64,000 nucleotides of DNA from Mariniflexile sp. AS56 (GCF_030552475.1 NZ_JAUPED010000007.1:186001-250000), one strand, 5' to 3'; positions 8,598 to 19,047 are shown, numbered from the stretch's first letter. Notes: generated from the letters alone by a model not told the origin. Numbers and translations: made by a program.

Positions 8598-10463
8598 ATG
8601 GAACAAATTAAACAAGGAGACCACTTATCTCAAAGTGAAAATATAGTAGAAACAAATATAGATAAGCTAAAAGCCCTATTTCCTGAGATTGTAACCGAAG
8701 GGAAAATAGATTTTAAAGTGTTACAGGAAGTTTTAGGTAACGAGCTTGAAGAGGGCGAAGAATATTACCGTTTTACGTGGGCTGGAAAAGCCAATGCCAG
8801 ACGTGAAGCCCAAAAACCAAGTACAGGTACATTACGACCAGCACCAGAAGAAAGTGTAGATTGGGATACTACACAAAACTTATATATTGAAGGGGATAAT
8901 CTAGAAGTATTAAAACTCTTGCAGAAGAGTTATGCTGGTAAGGTAAAAATGATTTACATAGACCCACCATATAATACAGGTAAAGACTTTGTTTATAAAG
9001 ATAATTATAAAGATAACTTGCGTAATTACCAAGAAATTACAGGTCAAGTAGATGAAGAAGGTAATAAACTAAGCACTAATAGTGATAGTGATGGTAGATT
9101 TCATTCTAATTGGTTAAATATGATGTATCCTCGTTTACGTTTGGCTCGTAATTTATTAAAAGAAGATGGTGTTATTTTTATGAGTATTGATGATAATGAG
9201 TTTCAAAATTTAATAAAATTAGCTAATGATGTTTTCGGAGAAAATAACTTTGTCGAAAATTTAGTTTGGAAAAGGCGAGCAACACCACCAAATGATAGAA
9301 TAATTGGAAAAAATCATGAATATCTTGTTATTTTTGCTAAAAGCATTGATAAACTTTCAATAAACCTACAGCCAAGAAGTGAAAAACTCAATAGTAGATA
9401 TTCCAATCCTGATGAAGACCCTAGAGGTAATTGGGTTGCTTCAGACTTAAGTGCCAACGGGAAAGGTGGGAGATTGACAGAGAGTTGTATTTTCGATATT
9501 AAAAACCCTGAAACGGGTAAGCTCTTTTCACCACCAGCAAATAAATGTTGGCTATACAATAGGGAGAAAGTAGAAATGCTCATTTCTGAAAATAGAATTG
9601 GATTTAGAGAGAATTCTGGTTCCCCCTTTTTGAAGAGATACCTTTCTGAAGTTCGGCAAGGTTCAACATTAGCTACGATTCTTGATAATCACGGTTATTC
9701 TCAGGATTCAGCTAAAGAAATAAAAACACTTTTCAGTGCAGATGTGTTTGATTTTCCTAAACCAACGAAACTTTTAAAAACGATTCTTACTACAGGAACT
9801 AAAGATGATGAAATTGTTCTCGACTTTTTTTCAGGTTCTGCATCTAGTGCAGTTTCTATTTTAGAATTAAATTCTCAAGACGATAATAAGAGGCGATTTA
9901 TTCAAGTTCAATTACCAGAGCAAACTGATAAAAATAGTGAAGCCTTTAAGGAAGGGTATAAGACCATTACTGAGATAGGAAAAGAACGCATCCGCAGAGC
10001 ATCAAAAAAAATAGCTGAAGAATATCCAGAAAAAGCAAAAGACTTAGACTTAGGTTTTAAAGTCTTTAAACTAGATACCTCAAATATTAAAGCTTGGGAT
10101 GGTAATCCAGCCAATCTAGATGAAAGTCTTTTTGATGCCCAAGATAATGTTAAAACAGACCGTACAGAACACGATGTATTGTACGAGATATTATTAAAAT
10201 ATGGTTTAGACCTTACCTTACCCATAGAAGAACAACAAATAGAAGGCAAAACGGTTTTTAGTGTCGGTTTTGGTGCCTTGTTTATTTGCTTAGCAGATAC
10301 TATTAGCAGCAAAGTAGCAGAAGGTATTGGAGCTTGGAAAGAAGAATTACAGCCAGAAGTTTGTAGGGTAGTGTTTAAAGATACTGGTTTTACAGACGTA
10401 GAAAAAACGAATAGTATCCAGATATTAAAACGTTTTGGTATTACAGAAATTAAAAGTATCTAA
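8598..10463 (+). CDS. mod: Type III restriction-modification DNA methyltransferase (Mod)
   Basis: A 621-residue beta-class adenine-N6-type methyltransferase from the ATG at 8598. Catalytic motif DPPYNTGKDF lies at 122-131 and the AdoMet-binding motif DFFSGSASSA near 412-421; this order (motif IV before motif I) is the beta class used by type III Mod subunits. The variable region between about 200 and 390 should hold the target recognition domain. An upstream ATG at 8556 would add 14 residues encoded by the REP-like repeat, and I reject it. The gene ends 3 bp before res. Mod modifies one strand of an asymmetric site and is needed for cleavage by the Mod-Res complex. The recognition sequence cannot be read from the protein. 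Confidence 0.93.
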   Translation: MEQIKQGDHLSQSENIVETNIDKLKALFPEIVTEGKIDFKVLQEVLGNELEEGEEYYRFTWAGKANARREAQKPSTGTLRPAPEESVDWDTTQNLYIEGDNLEVLKLLQKSYAGKVKMIYIDPPYNTGKDFVYKDNYKDNLRNYQEITGQVDEEGNKLSTNSDSDGRFHSNWLNMMYPRLRLARNLLKEDGVIFMSIDDNEFQNLIKLANDVFGENNFVENLVWKRRATPPNDRIIGKNHEYLVIFAKSIDKLSINLQPRSEKLNSRYSNPDEDPRGNWVASDLSANGKGGRLTESCIFDIKNPETGKLFSPPANKCWLYNREKVEMLISENRIGFRENSGSPFLKRYLSEVRQGSTLATILDNHGYSQDSAKEIKTLFSADVFDFPKPTKLLKTILTTGTKDDEIVLDFFSGSASSAVSILELNSQDDNKRRFIQVQLPEQTDKNSEAFKEGYKTITEIGKERIRRASKKIAEEYPEKAKDLDLGFKVFKLDTSNIKAWDGNPANLDESLFDAQDNVKTDRTEHDVLYEILLKYGLDLTLPIEEQQIEGKTVFSVGFGALFICLADTISSKVAEGIGAWKEELQPEVCRVVFKDTGFTDVEKTNSIQILKRFGITEIKSI

Positions 10464-10466
10464 GCT

Positions 10467-13400
10467 ATGAAAATTAAATTTGAAAGCAGTTTAGATTATC
10501 AAAACGATGCTATAAAAGCGATTACTAATATATTCCAAGGTCAAGAAATATGCGAGGCTAATTTTACGGTGTATTCTCCAGAATTTCTAGCAAAGCAACA
10601 AAATATAGCTTTTAACGAAATAGGCTATGGAAATCGCTTAATGCTTACTGAGGGGAAATTAATCGAGAATGTACAAAACATACAATTAGCAAATGGATTA
10701 AAACCTAGTAACCGTAATGAGGTAGACAGAAATCATTTAGATTTTACTATTGAAATGGAGACTGGTACAGGAAAAACCTATGTGTATTTACGTTCCATTA
10801 TGGAAATGTATAGACAGTATGGGTTTTCAAAACATATTATAGTGGTACCCTCTATTCCTATAAAAGAAGGGGTTTATAAATCGCTTCAAATCACCGAAGA
10901 CCATTTTAAAGAATTGTACGATAACATTAACTACAATTTCTTTATATACGATAGTAGTAAACTTAACGAAGTAAGAGACTTTTCTACTAACGATGGTTTA
11001 TCCATTATGGTCATTAATATTGATGCCTTCAGTAAAAGTTTTAAAAATCCAGCGAGTAAGGGAAAAGAAAATATAATCCATAGGTATAACGATAAGTTAG
11101 GATATAAACCTCTAGACCTTATTAAGAATACGAATCCAATTGTATTTATAGACGAACCTCAGACTACAATGAGCACGCCTATTAGAAAAAAGGCGGTTCA
11201 GGGATTAAATCCTTTAGCTGTATTGCGTTATTCTGCGACTCATAAAAAGGATGAGAAAATCAATATGATGTATAAGCTGGATGCTGTAGACGCTTATGAT
11301 AAGAAATTAGTTAAGCAAATAGAAATAGGTTCTGTTCAGACTGAAGGGATGAATAATCAAGCCTATATACGTTTGGTTAAAGTTAATGTTGGTAAAGGGA
11401 GTCCGACAGTAAATTTAGAATTAGATGTGCTGGTAAAAGGAAAAATAAAACGTGTTGTAAAAAGCAATCTTCAACAAAATCAAGATTTGGAAGAGCTTAC
11501 AGGACGTTTAGAATACGAAGGTTATATCATTAAAGATATTTATGGACATGCTGGTAATGAATATATAGATTTTACCAGTAGAACTGAAGAATTAAAGCTA
11601 GGTGAAGCTATTGGTAGTGTAGATGATAGACAAGTAAAAACGGCACTTATAAACAAAACCATTGAAGCCCATCTAGATAAAGAATTAGTGTTAAACCCAC
11701 AAGGTATTAAGGTTTTGAGCTTGTTTTTTATCGATTCGGTTGGAAAATATCGTGTTTACGATGAAGAAGGAAATCCATCACTAGGTGAATATGCCGAAAT
11801 CTTTGAGAAAGAATATCAGAAGCTTATCAGAAAAACTAAATACGCAAGTCTATTTGGTGAAATGAAAGATGTTGAAGTTGATGCTTCAGTAGTTCATAAT
11901 GGTTATTTTTCTATTGATAAAAAAAGTAAAGTCAGTAATAAAAAAGAAAAATACGAATACTTTAAAGATACTTCAGGTTCTGTAAATGCAGATGAAGATA
12001 CTTATAGTCTTATTATGCGAGATAAGGAAAAGTTACTGAGTTTCGATTCTAAATTACGCTTCATATTTTCGCATTCAGCTTTAAAGGAAGGTTGGGATAA
12101 TCCAAATGTGTTTCAGATTTGTACGTTAAAAGATGCTGGTAATTCTGAGATTAGACGACGACAAGAAATTGGTCGTGGTTTACGTTTATGTGTCAATCAG
12201 GAAGGAGAACGTGTCTACGGTTTTGAAACTAATACACTAACCGTAATGGCTACAGAATCTTATGTAGATTTTGTAGGTAATCTTCAAAAGGAAATTGAAA
12301 CTGAAACAGGTATTAAGTTTGGAGTTCTAGAATCGCATAGCTTTAATAACGTGGTGATGAGTATTGATGATGAAGTTGTTAATTATCTTGGTCAAGAAAA
12401 GTCTGAGCAACTATTCGATTACCTTATTTTAAAAGGTTACATAGATACAAGAGGGAAAGTACAAGATTTATTACGTGTAGCCATTAAAGAAGATGCAGTG
12501 GAATTGCCAGAAGAGTTTACCGAAAATGAGCATATAGAAAAGCAGATTTTAAGTCATTTAAAAGATGCAGCTGGAAAACTACAGATTAAAAATCAAGACG
12601 ACAAAAAGAAAGTCAAGGTAAACAAACGCATATTAAATAGCCCTGAATTTAAAGCACTTTGGGAGCGTGTTAAATACAAGACCACGTTCTCTGTAGATTT
12701 TGATTCTGATAGCTTGGTGAAAGAATGTATTAAGGCTTTAGATGATAGATTGAAAATTACAAGAGGAAAACTACATTATAGCAAAGTAAAAATTGCTATG
12801 AATATAGGAGGACTTCAGGTTAACGAAGACCCAAAAACCTATTCCGAAAACATAAATGATGAAGTTCAGGTTTTACCAGACATTGTTGGGTATCTTCAGA
12901 ACGAAACACAACTAACACGTAAGTCTATTGTTAAGATTCTAACAGGAACTAATAAGCTACCTTATTTTAAAATTAATCCTCAGAAGTTTATCGAAGGGTG
13001 TATCGACATTATAAATGAACAAATGCGTTTACATATAATTGATGGTATCCAGTATAAGAAAATAGGTGATTCTGAATATTACAGTCAGGAGCTATTCGAA
13101 AACGAAGAGTTATTCGGTTACCTGAAAAGTAACTTAACAGAATCTGAAAAATCACCATATGATTATGTAGTATATGATTCTTCAGTAGAGTCTAAGTTAG
13201 CTGTAGAATTTGAAAACAGTGAAAACATTTCTGTATATGCAAAACTTCCAAATTGGTTTAAAATAGATACACCACTTGGAACATATAATCCAGATTGGGC
13301 TATACTTTGGAAAGATGGTGACGATGAGAAATTATTTTTCGTTGTAGAATCCAAAGGAACAACCTTATTTGGTGATTTACGTCCGAAAGAACAGGGTAAA

Positions 13401-13496
13401 ATTGATTGTGGTAAAAGACATTTCAATGCTTTAGGAGCAGAAATGATTGTAGCCGTTAATATGGATGATGTTAGTGGTCATGCTTTAATGAAGTAA
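10467..13496 (+). CDS. res: Type III restriction endonuclease subunit (Res)
   Basis: A 1009-residue SF2 translocase-nuclease. Walker A is METGTGKT (97-104), motif II is DEPQ near 229, SATH follows near 256, and motif VI is EIRRRQEIGRGLRL near 563-576. The C-terminal nuclease has the PD-(D/E)xK signature, PDW near 942 with ESK near 961. With Mod it should cut DNA carrying two unmodified sites after ATP-driven communication along the DNA. It is the last gene of the four-gene unit and is followed by a strong hairpin at 13513-13563. Length and motifs are intact. Confidence 0.94.
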   Translation: MKIKFESSLDYQNDAIKAITNIFQGQEICEANFTVYSPEFLAKQQNIAFNEIGYGNRLMLTEGKLIENVQNIQLANGLKPSNRNEVDRNHLDFTIEMETGTGKTYVYLRSIMEMYRQYGFSKHIIVVPSIPIKEGVYKSLQITEDHFKELYDNINYNFFIYDSSKLNEVRDFSTNDGLSIMVINIDAFSKSFKNPASKGKENIIHRYNDKLGYKPLDLIKNTNPIVFIDEPQTTMSTPIRKKAVQGLNPLAVLRYSATHKKDEKINMMYKLDAVDAYDKKLVKQIEIGSVQTEGMNNQAYIRLVKVNVGKGSPTVNLELDVLVKGKIKRVVKSNLQQNQDLEELTGRLEYEGYIIKDIYGHAGNEYIDFTSRTEELKLGEAIGSVDDRQVKTALINKTIEAHLDKELVLNPQGIKVLSLFFIDSVGKYRVYDEEGNPSLGEYAEIFEKEYQKLIRKTKYASLFGEMKDVEVDASVVHNGYFSIDKKSKVSNKKEKYEYFKDTSGSVNADEDTYSLIMRDKEKLLSFDSKLRFIFSHSALKEGWDNPNVFQICTLKDAGNSEIRRRQEIGRGLRLCVNQEGERVYGFETNTLTVMATESYVDFVGNLQKEIETETGIKFGVLESHSFNNVVMSIDDEVVNYLGQEKSEQLFDYLILKGYIDTRGKVQDLLRVAIKEDAVELPEEFTENEHIEKQILSHLKDAAGKLQIKNQDDKKKVKVNKRILNSPEFKALWERVKYKTTFSVDFDSDSLVKECIKALDDRLKITRGKLHYSKVKIAMNIGGLQVNEDPKTYSENINDEVQVLPDIVGYLQNETQLTRKSIVKILTGTNKLPYFKINPQKFIEGCIDIINEQMRLHIIDGIQYKKIGDSEYYSQELFENEELFGYLKSNLTESEKSPYDYVVYDSSVESKLAVEFENSENISVYAKLPNWFKIDTPLGTYNPDWAILWKDGDDEKLFFVVESKGTTLFGDLRPKEQGKIDCGKRHFNALGAEMIVAVNMDDVSGHALMK

Positions 13497-13512
13497 AATA
13501 GGAGCACAGTAA

Positions 13513-13563
13513 TTTAAAAGTTTTACACCCAATCCTAATAGAATTGGTTGTAAAACTTTTAAA
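13513..13563. terminator. Long hairpin terminator after res
   Basis: A 15-bp perfect stem (13513-13527 with 13549-13563) is extended by five more pairs after one mismatch, leaving a 9-nt loop. The descending arm ends in CTTTTAAATATTT, so T-richness is moderate. It sits 16 bp after the res stop codon. Confidence 0.65.
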
Positions 13564-13746
13564 TATTTCCATTGCTTTGTTTAATTACGCATCAATATGG
13601 ATAGAAAAAGCATAATGTTAAAGGCTAGATTTAGGAGAAACATAAAAGTTTTTATTATCCTTTAGTTCTCTTTAGAACCCTACTTTGTACCGCATATGTA
13701 TTACACAGGTACCCTAACCCCTTAGAAAACAGCAGTAATTACATAT

Positions 13747-13763
13747 TGTATTGGAAAATAGAT
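13747..13763. repeat. Left copy of a 17-bp direct repeat
   Basis: TGTATTGGAAAATAGAT occurs here and at 25289-25305. Both copies are preceded, 55-62 bp upstream, by TTTGTACC followed by G or C and CAT. The pair may mark ends of an inserted segment; see findings. Confidence 0.55.
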
Positions 13764-13789
13764 TTAGAAGTCTGAGTTTTTGAAATTAG

Positions 13790-14248
<459 letters not shown>

Positions 14249-14396
14249 GATTGGTTACTTTCATTTACTTCTCAAAAAACTGATGCTTGTATTTTTAAAC
14301 CTATGTTTAAATTTAATACTAAAAATAAACCAGTTTAATTACACGAACTGTTATTTTGGATTCAAATATTCAGTTTCCATTTTCAAGAAATTAATA

Positions 14397-16466
14397 TTAC
14401 GAACTTAATTCACGGCAAGTTTTGCAATAGGGTTTGTCTTTTATATAGTGATTCCAATTTTCTTTAGTTAAATTAGAAAGGAGTCTTTTACAGACTTCAT
14501 CAATTAAAAAATCACCTTTTAAGTATTCTAGTTTTGATTCATTTTTCCAGATTTTCGAAACATCCCAACCTATTAGATGTCCATTAATATCTATCCCAAA
14601 TAAAACCCTGTCAAACGAGTTAAAATATAATTTGATTATTTCAGTAGGGCTTAAAATTCTAAAAATTTCTTTCACTTGAGCTGTGTATGTATACATCTGC
14701 ATAAAGTGTATAACATTAGGGCCTCCAATTTCTGATGAGAAATAAATCTCACTATCTAATAGTCCAAAACCAACATTTCCAATGCCATAATTGTAAGTGA
14801 AAGTTTGCTCATTTTCTTTCGAAAACCTAAAGTTAAAAGGCTTGTTAAAGTACATCTTATTTATTGAGCCTCCTAGGCTCAAGCCAGCGAGGTCTGATCC
14901 GTTGACGACAAAATTTCCACCAGAGGAATAGTGCATGCTAGAAAACAAATCATAAGGAAGGAAAACATTTCCTTTTTCTTTTCCAATGTTAGGATTCAAA
15001 TCAAAAAACAGGATGGAATCACCTTTCCATAAAGCAATTTCGTTTGTCTCAATAGGAGATCCTGTAGTTAAACCAGTTTGGGTTTTATTAATAGCAAAAT
15101 CAGATAATTCTGTCTCAATAAAGACTTCTTTCTTTTGTTTCCAATCATAGCATAGTAATTTACCATTAAAGTCCATTATATATAGAAGAGACATGCCTTC
15201 ATCAAAATCTAATTTCTTGCATCTTATAGGTAAAACGAATGAGTTTTTTAGTTTTGATTTATGGTTATACCTTATGATTTTAGTTTGATTTGGTAAATTT
15301 TGAACAATGAGTAATTCATCACTGTTTATGAAAAATATTTTTGACGCCTGCGGTGCATTAATTAATTTCTTTAATTTAAATGTTTTATTTGCCTCAGATA
15401 AATAGATATCGCCATTTTCGAGTATAATTGAAAAGTAATTTTCCGAAAAAGAAATGGGACTCATTGACATATCAACAACTTTTTGATCAAATATTCTTTT
15501 AAATTTTTGGACACCTAAAAAAGAGAGACTATTGTTGAGTATTATTTCTGCATCTTTATTTTGGTTTATTTTGTATGATTCAATAGCTAATAACATCCTT
15601 AAATTGATGTTAAATGGGTCAAAATTATTTGACTTTATATTGTTGCTAAGCAATTCTTCGTTTTTTAATAAACCAATTAAATTGGAGGCATAAAGCGCTT
15701 GAGCAGAATCGTTTAATTTCTTTAAAACTAGTGTGGATATTTTAAGTTCTTTATTCAAATTTACGATAGAGCTGTCCAATTCAGTTATTTTGTAGTTACG
15801 TTGAAATAATAAATTGTTTTTAATGCTGATCGAGTCAGATAAACCAGTGTTTTGAAATTCTAAACTTGTTTTCTCGTTAATTAATAATTTTTGATCAACT
15901 TGTAAATTATCAATATCTTTCTTGAGAAGATATGAATAGGTGCTTCCAACTAAAATTCCTGCTGCAATAAGTATCATTGTAGCTATAGCAAGATTTCTCA
16001 GTACCTTAATTCTCTTTCGATAAGTGAATGATCCAATAATCCTATTAATAATCTTTTTAGAAGGTTCTGAATTTTTCCAAATATTTGTACTTTCAATCGT
16101 TATAGCCAGTCCCTTTAGAACGTCTTCATATTGCCCAAGATTTTCAATATTATCAATTTTAATTGGTATAATCAGTCTTCCCGTTTTTTTAAATTCAATA
16201 ATTTCTTGAAACATAGCTTGTGACAAAAAAGCTTTAGGAGAAAGGATTATAACCATTGCAGAGCAGCTTTTCAAAGCATCTAAAAGCGCTTTTGGAATCT
16301 TTTCCCCAGGATGGTTATGATATTGATCTAAGTAGCAAAAATATTGCCTAGTAGATAATTTGTTTGCCATAGTTAGTGCATAGTCTAAAGAATCTGCCCG
16401 AGAATATGATATAAAAATATCGTTACCTCTAATCCTATTAGTCCTGTCCTTAAGCTTTTTAAACAT
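14397..16466 (-). CDS. TIR-transmembrane-beta-propeller protein
   Basis: A 689-residue protein. TIR domain at about 14-135 (NDIFISYSRAD at 15-25; candidate catalytic Glu E88 in AMFQEII), one membrane helix at about 157-178, a predicted coiled coil at about 183-265, then a repeat region (about 320-630) that looks like a beta-propeller. The C-terminus VCKRLLSNLTKENWNHY followed by PYCKTC matches the tail I associate with bacterial WD40 proteins carrying TIR, caspase or AAA domains. Bacterial TIR domains are often NADases that trigger abortive defence; here the TIR would face the cytoplasm and the propeller the periplasm if inserted N-in. It neighbours a restriction locus. A 52-bp conserved module lies 90 bp before its start. 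Function as a defence or signalling sensor is inference. Confidence 0.82.
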   Translation of the reverse strand: MFKKLKDRTNRIRGNDIFISYSRADSLDYALTMANKLSTRQYFCYLDQYHNHPGEKIPKALLDALKSCSAMVIILSPKAFLSQAMFQEIIEFKKTGRLIIPIKIDNIENLGQYEDVLKGLAITIESTNIWKNSEPSKKIINRIIGSFTYRKRIKVLRNLAIATMILIAAGILVGSTYSYLLKKDIDNLQVDQKLLINEKTSLEFQNTGLSDSISIKNNLLFQRNYKITELDSSIVNLNKELKISTLVLKKLNDSAQALYASNLIGLLKNEELLSNNIKSNNFDPFNINLRMLLAIESYKINQNKDAEIILNNSLSFLGVQKFKRIFDQKVVDMSMSPISFSENYFSIILENGDIYLSEANKTFKLKKLINAPQASKIFFINSDELLIVQNLPNQTKIIRYNHKSKLKNSFVLPIRCKKLDFDEGMSLLYIMDFNGKLLCYDWKQKKEVFIETELSDFAINKTQTGLTTGSPIETNEIALWKGDSILFFDLNPNIGKEKGNVFLPYDLFSSMHYSSGGNFVVNGSDLAGLSLGGSINKMYFNKPFNFRFSKENEQTFTYNYGIGNVGFGLLDSEIYFSSEIGGPNVIHFMQMYTYTAQVKEIFRILSPTEIIKLYFNSFDRVLFGIDINGHLIGWDVSKIWKNESKLEYLKGDFLIDEVCKRLLSNLTKENWNHYIKDKPYCKTCRELSS

Positions 16467-16555
16467 TGTAAGTTTCAGTAATTTAAATTGAATTTTGAAA
16501 AATAAAATCTTTTAGGTTGTGATTGCTTTTAACGGCAGTCTGGCTAATGTTAAAA

Positions 16556-16607
16556 GGGAAGAATTGTATTTTACTTATAGTAAGTAATGTAGTATAAATA
16601 TATGAAA
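16556..16607 (-). promoter_or_regulatory. 52-bp conserved upstream module, copy 1
   Basis: On the plus strand it reads GGGAAGAATTGTATTT, 21 variable bases, then TATAAATATATGAAA. A second copy with both blocks identical and the same 21-base spacing is at 21852-21903. Each copy lies upstream of a minus-strand gene, so a shared promoter or regulator site is plausible. No standard promoter consensus fits clearly. Confidence 0.5.
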
Positions 16608-16776
16608 AATATATTTAGTCCATTTCACGGTGAATAATAAATTGACAATAAATATTTTAAAAATCTACAATAGGTTAGGAGTTAAGGAGTATTAAGAATG
16701 CTTGTTTTACAAGTGAAAGTATACATGGTAATTATGATGGCTAACTAATGGTATTGGCTGAGGTAGAGATTGTAAA

Positions 16777-16996
16777 ATGTGCAACCAAAAACTATGTAAA
16801 TTATTATTCATGAATAGTTTTAATGTTTTTAAATACTACAAGGCGTGTAGAGAGGTTTATGAGCGGCTAGTGAATAAAGAAAGAGCAAAAAGTTGCGTTA
16901 ATTACAGTGGCTAATAAGTTGCTTAAACAATGCTTGGCTATTGCTAAATCAGGTAGGCTGTATGATGAAACTTATGTTTCTGTATTGCTTAAATAA
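16777..16996 (+). pseudogene. IS110-family transposase C-terminal remnant, frameshifted
   Basis: Two overlapping frames together give the end of an IS110/IS116-type transposase. The first (16777-16914) reads CKLLFMNSFNVFKYYKACRE then VYERLVNKERAKS and stops; the second (16892-16996) reads VALITVANKLLKQCLAIAKS then GRLYDETYVSVLLK. The pattern of YxACREVYERLV, then LIxVANKLLKQ.FAIAKSG and YDETY, is the conserved C-terminus of this family. The N-terminal DEDD catalytic part is absent, so the element is dead. A shorter related fragment lies at 23111. Confidence 0.78.
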
Positions 16997-17012
16997 TTAG
17001 AGAAAAAAGCAT

Positions 17013-17051
17013 AAAAAAAGCTTAGAAAATCAACTACTTGAATTTCTAAGC
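17013..17051 (-). terminator. Intrinsic terminator of the S9 peptidase gene
   Basis: Read on the minus strand, a 9-bp stem GCTTAGAAA/TTTCTAAGC (17051-17043 with 17028-17020) with a 14-nt loop is followed by seven T residues (complement of 17019-17013). It lies about 70 bp after the minus-strand stop at 17122. Confidence 0.85.
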
Positions 17052-17121
17052 CCAACATAATAGTGTCTAATAATTTTGAAGAAATGACTTGTTTTTTACC
17101 TCAGTTCTTTGTCATGTGCTT

Positions 17122-19047
17122 TTAGTTTAAGTTTCTTTCTAAGAATTCAGCAACTCTTACATAGGCAGTTATTCGATTATTCATTTTGTAAATAAAATGT
17201 CCTTCATCCGGAAACCTTAAATATTCAGCTTCTCCACCATTATTTCTAATACCTTCAACAAATCTATCAGACTCCGTTACGGGATCTCTAGTGTCATTTG
17301 CTCCGTGCAGTACCATCACTGGTGATGTAACTTGATCAATGTAGGTAAATGGAGAAATGGTTTCAAAAAACTGTCTATCCTCTGGATTATCTATGTCTCC
17401 ATATTCTAAGCGGTCTGAAGCTTTTAATTCTGGTGAAGCAGCCTCTAAAGCAGTTACCCAATTAGAAACTCCCACAAAGGCAACACCACATTCAAAAACT
17501 TCTGGTAATCTAGTCATTGCCGCCATGGTGAGATATCCACCGTATGAGGTTCCCATTATAGCAGTTTTTTCAGCATTACCGATGTTGCTTTCTGATAGAT
17601 ATTTTACGGCATCTTCAAGGTCATAAAGTTCATTTTCTCTTTTGCGAAGGTTGTTTTCTCGTGCATAGGTTTTACCATACCCCGTCGAACCGCGAAAATT
17701 AAGATCAAAAACGACAAAGCCTTTTGCAACTAAGTATTGAGAAAGCGCATTAAAATAAGGTCTTGATTGCATAGTGGGGCCGCCGTGCACTCTTAAAACT
17801 AGAGGAGAGCTCGCACTTATTTCTTTAGGAGCGTAGAGTAAACCATGTACGGTCAGGCCATCCCTAGCTTTAAAGCTGTGTGCCTCTGGCAATACCATTT
17901 TGCTTAGATCTAATCCTGCATTGCTGGATACAGTAATACGAGAAGTCTCTTTAGTTTTTGGTGCCCAAGCCCATAAATCACCGGGTGTTTTAGGGCTTGA
18001 AATATTAGCTATAAACTTGTTACTGTTAGAAGTAGTTAATTTTATTATACCTTCTGGCCATTTAGGGGATGCAACTACTTTTTCTTTAATAACATCAGTA
18101 ATATAATGCTTGGAATATCCAGCTTCATTAGACACCCAATGAAGCATTGCATCTTTGTCTGAAAGTAATATCTGCTCAATATCAAATTCCTTCTGAAGTA
18201 TATAGTCAAAGGAGGTATTACCTATGGTGTACATCGCAACTCCAATATACTCCTCATCTCTATTTGTACGTAAATAAAATGCACTATTATCTGCTTTCCA
18301 TTGTATGTCCCCAAAAAAGGAGAAGTCGTTTTGTTTATTTAGTTGCACGAGTGACTCATCAGTCAGATTAAGTAAAAACAGATTGTTTGCGTCTTCACCA
18401 ATTGATTCTGAAATTATGATATACTGCCCATTAGGAGAAAATGATACTGGGTAATACCCTAATTTTCCCAAATGCACTTGCTTGTCCGTGTTGCTTTTTA
18501 AATCATACACGTGGATGTCAAAATCAACACCATTTCTTTCGGTTGTAGAATAGGTTATTAAAGAACCATCCTTATTAAAGTTACCAAAATACCGATACGC
18601 ATCAGAAGGCGGTAAAAGTTCCTTTTCATTTAAACCATCGCTAGAAATGAGGTAGAAAGCTACTTTTTCGTTGCCTTCTTTGTCAGTTCCGTATAGAATT
18701 TCATTAGTAGTCGGAGACCATTTATGAAAAGTTACGGAGTTTCCAAAAGTTATTTGTTTTGGTGCACTCAGTTGATCGGTACGTGTTACCCAAATTTGGA
18801 ATTCACCAGTTAATTGTGTTCTGTAGGCAACCAGAGAGCCATCTGGAGAGAGTGAGGGAGCAACAGCCTCTTGTACTTTTAGAAACCTAGTGATGTCTGG
18901 CTCCGAAGACCCAGCTAGAGAAATTTTATTGGAGACTGCTATTGGCACATCATTCTCGAAAATATTTGAAGATTTAGAATTTGATTGCTTTTCATTACAT
19001 CCATAAATCAGAAAAAGGATGATTAGACATTGAATTAAATTTCTCAT
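17122..19047 (-). CDS. S9-family (prolyl oligopeptidase-type) lipoprotein peptidase
   Basis: A 641-residue secreted serine peptidase. The start at 19047 gives MRNLIQCLIILFLIYGC, a lipoprotein signal peptide with lipobox IYGC; an upstream in-frame ATG at 19110 would bury it. Residues about 50-380 form the WD40-like TolB/DPP propeller. The C-terminal alpha/beta-hydrolase has nucleophile S501 in GTSYGGYL, D585 in HGANDTRDP and H617 in DEGHF. Such enzymes release dipeptides or cleave oligopeptides at the cell envelope. It has its own terminator downstream. The upstream intergenic DNA holds an attC-like folded element separating it from the serine hydrolase gene. Confidence 0.92.
   Translation of the reverse strand: MRNLIQCLIILFLIYGCNEKQSNSKSSNIFENDVPIAVSNKISLAGSSEPDITRFLKVQEAVAPSLSPDGSLVAYRTQLTGEFQIWVTRTDQLSAPKQITFGNSVTFHKWSPTTNEILYGTDKEGNEKVAFYLISSDGLNEKELLPPSDAYRYFGNFNKDGSLITYSTTERNGVDFDIHVYDLKSNTDKQVHLGKLGYYPVSFSPNGQYIIISESIGEDANNLFLLNLTDESLVQLNKQNDFSFFGDIQWKADNSAFYLRTNRDEEYIGVAMYTIGNTSFDYILQKEFDIEQILLSDKDAMLHWVSNEAGYSKHYITDVIKEKVVASPKWPEGIIKLTTSNSNKFIANISSPKTPGDLWAWAPKTKETSRITVSSNAGLDLSKMVLPEAHSFKARDGLTVHGLLYAPKEISASSPLVLRVHGGPTMQSRPYFNALSQYLVAKGFVVFDLNFRGSTGYGKTYARENNLRKRENELYDLEDAVKYLSESNIGNAEKTAIMGTSYGGYLTMAAMTRLPEVFECGVAFVGVSNWVTALEAASPELKASDRLEYGDIDNPEDRQFFETISPFTYIDQVTSPVMVLHGANDTRDPVTESDRFVEGIRNNGGEAEYLRFPDEGHFIYKMNNRITAYVRVAEFLERNLN

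Larger units (their letters stand above)
16467..17121. other. 655-bp intergenic region with mobile-element debris
   Basis: It contains the conserved module at 16556-16607, an IS110-type transposase fragment (16777-16996) and a minus-strand terminator (17013-17051). The stretch 16608-16776 shows no recognisable feature. Confidence 0.6.

Noticed and set aside
4635-13496. DISARM system
   Set aside because: A helicase, PLD-like part and methylase are present, but there is no DUF1998 (DrmB) protein and the Mod/Res pair is plainly type III restriction-modification.
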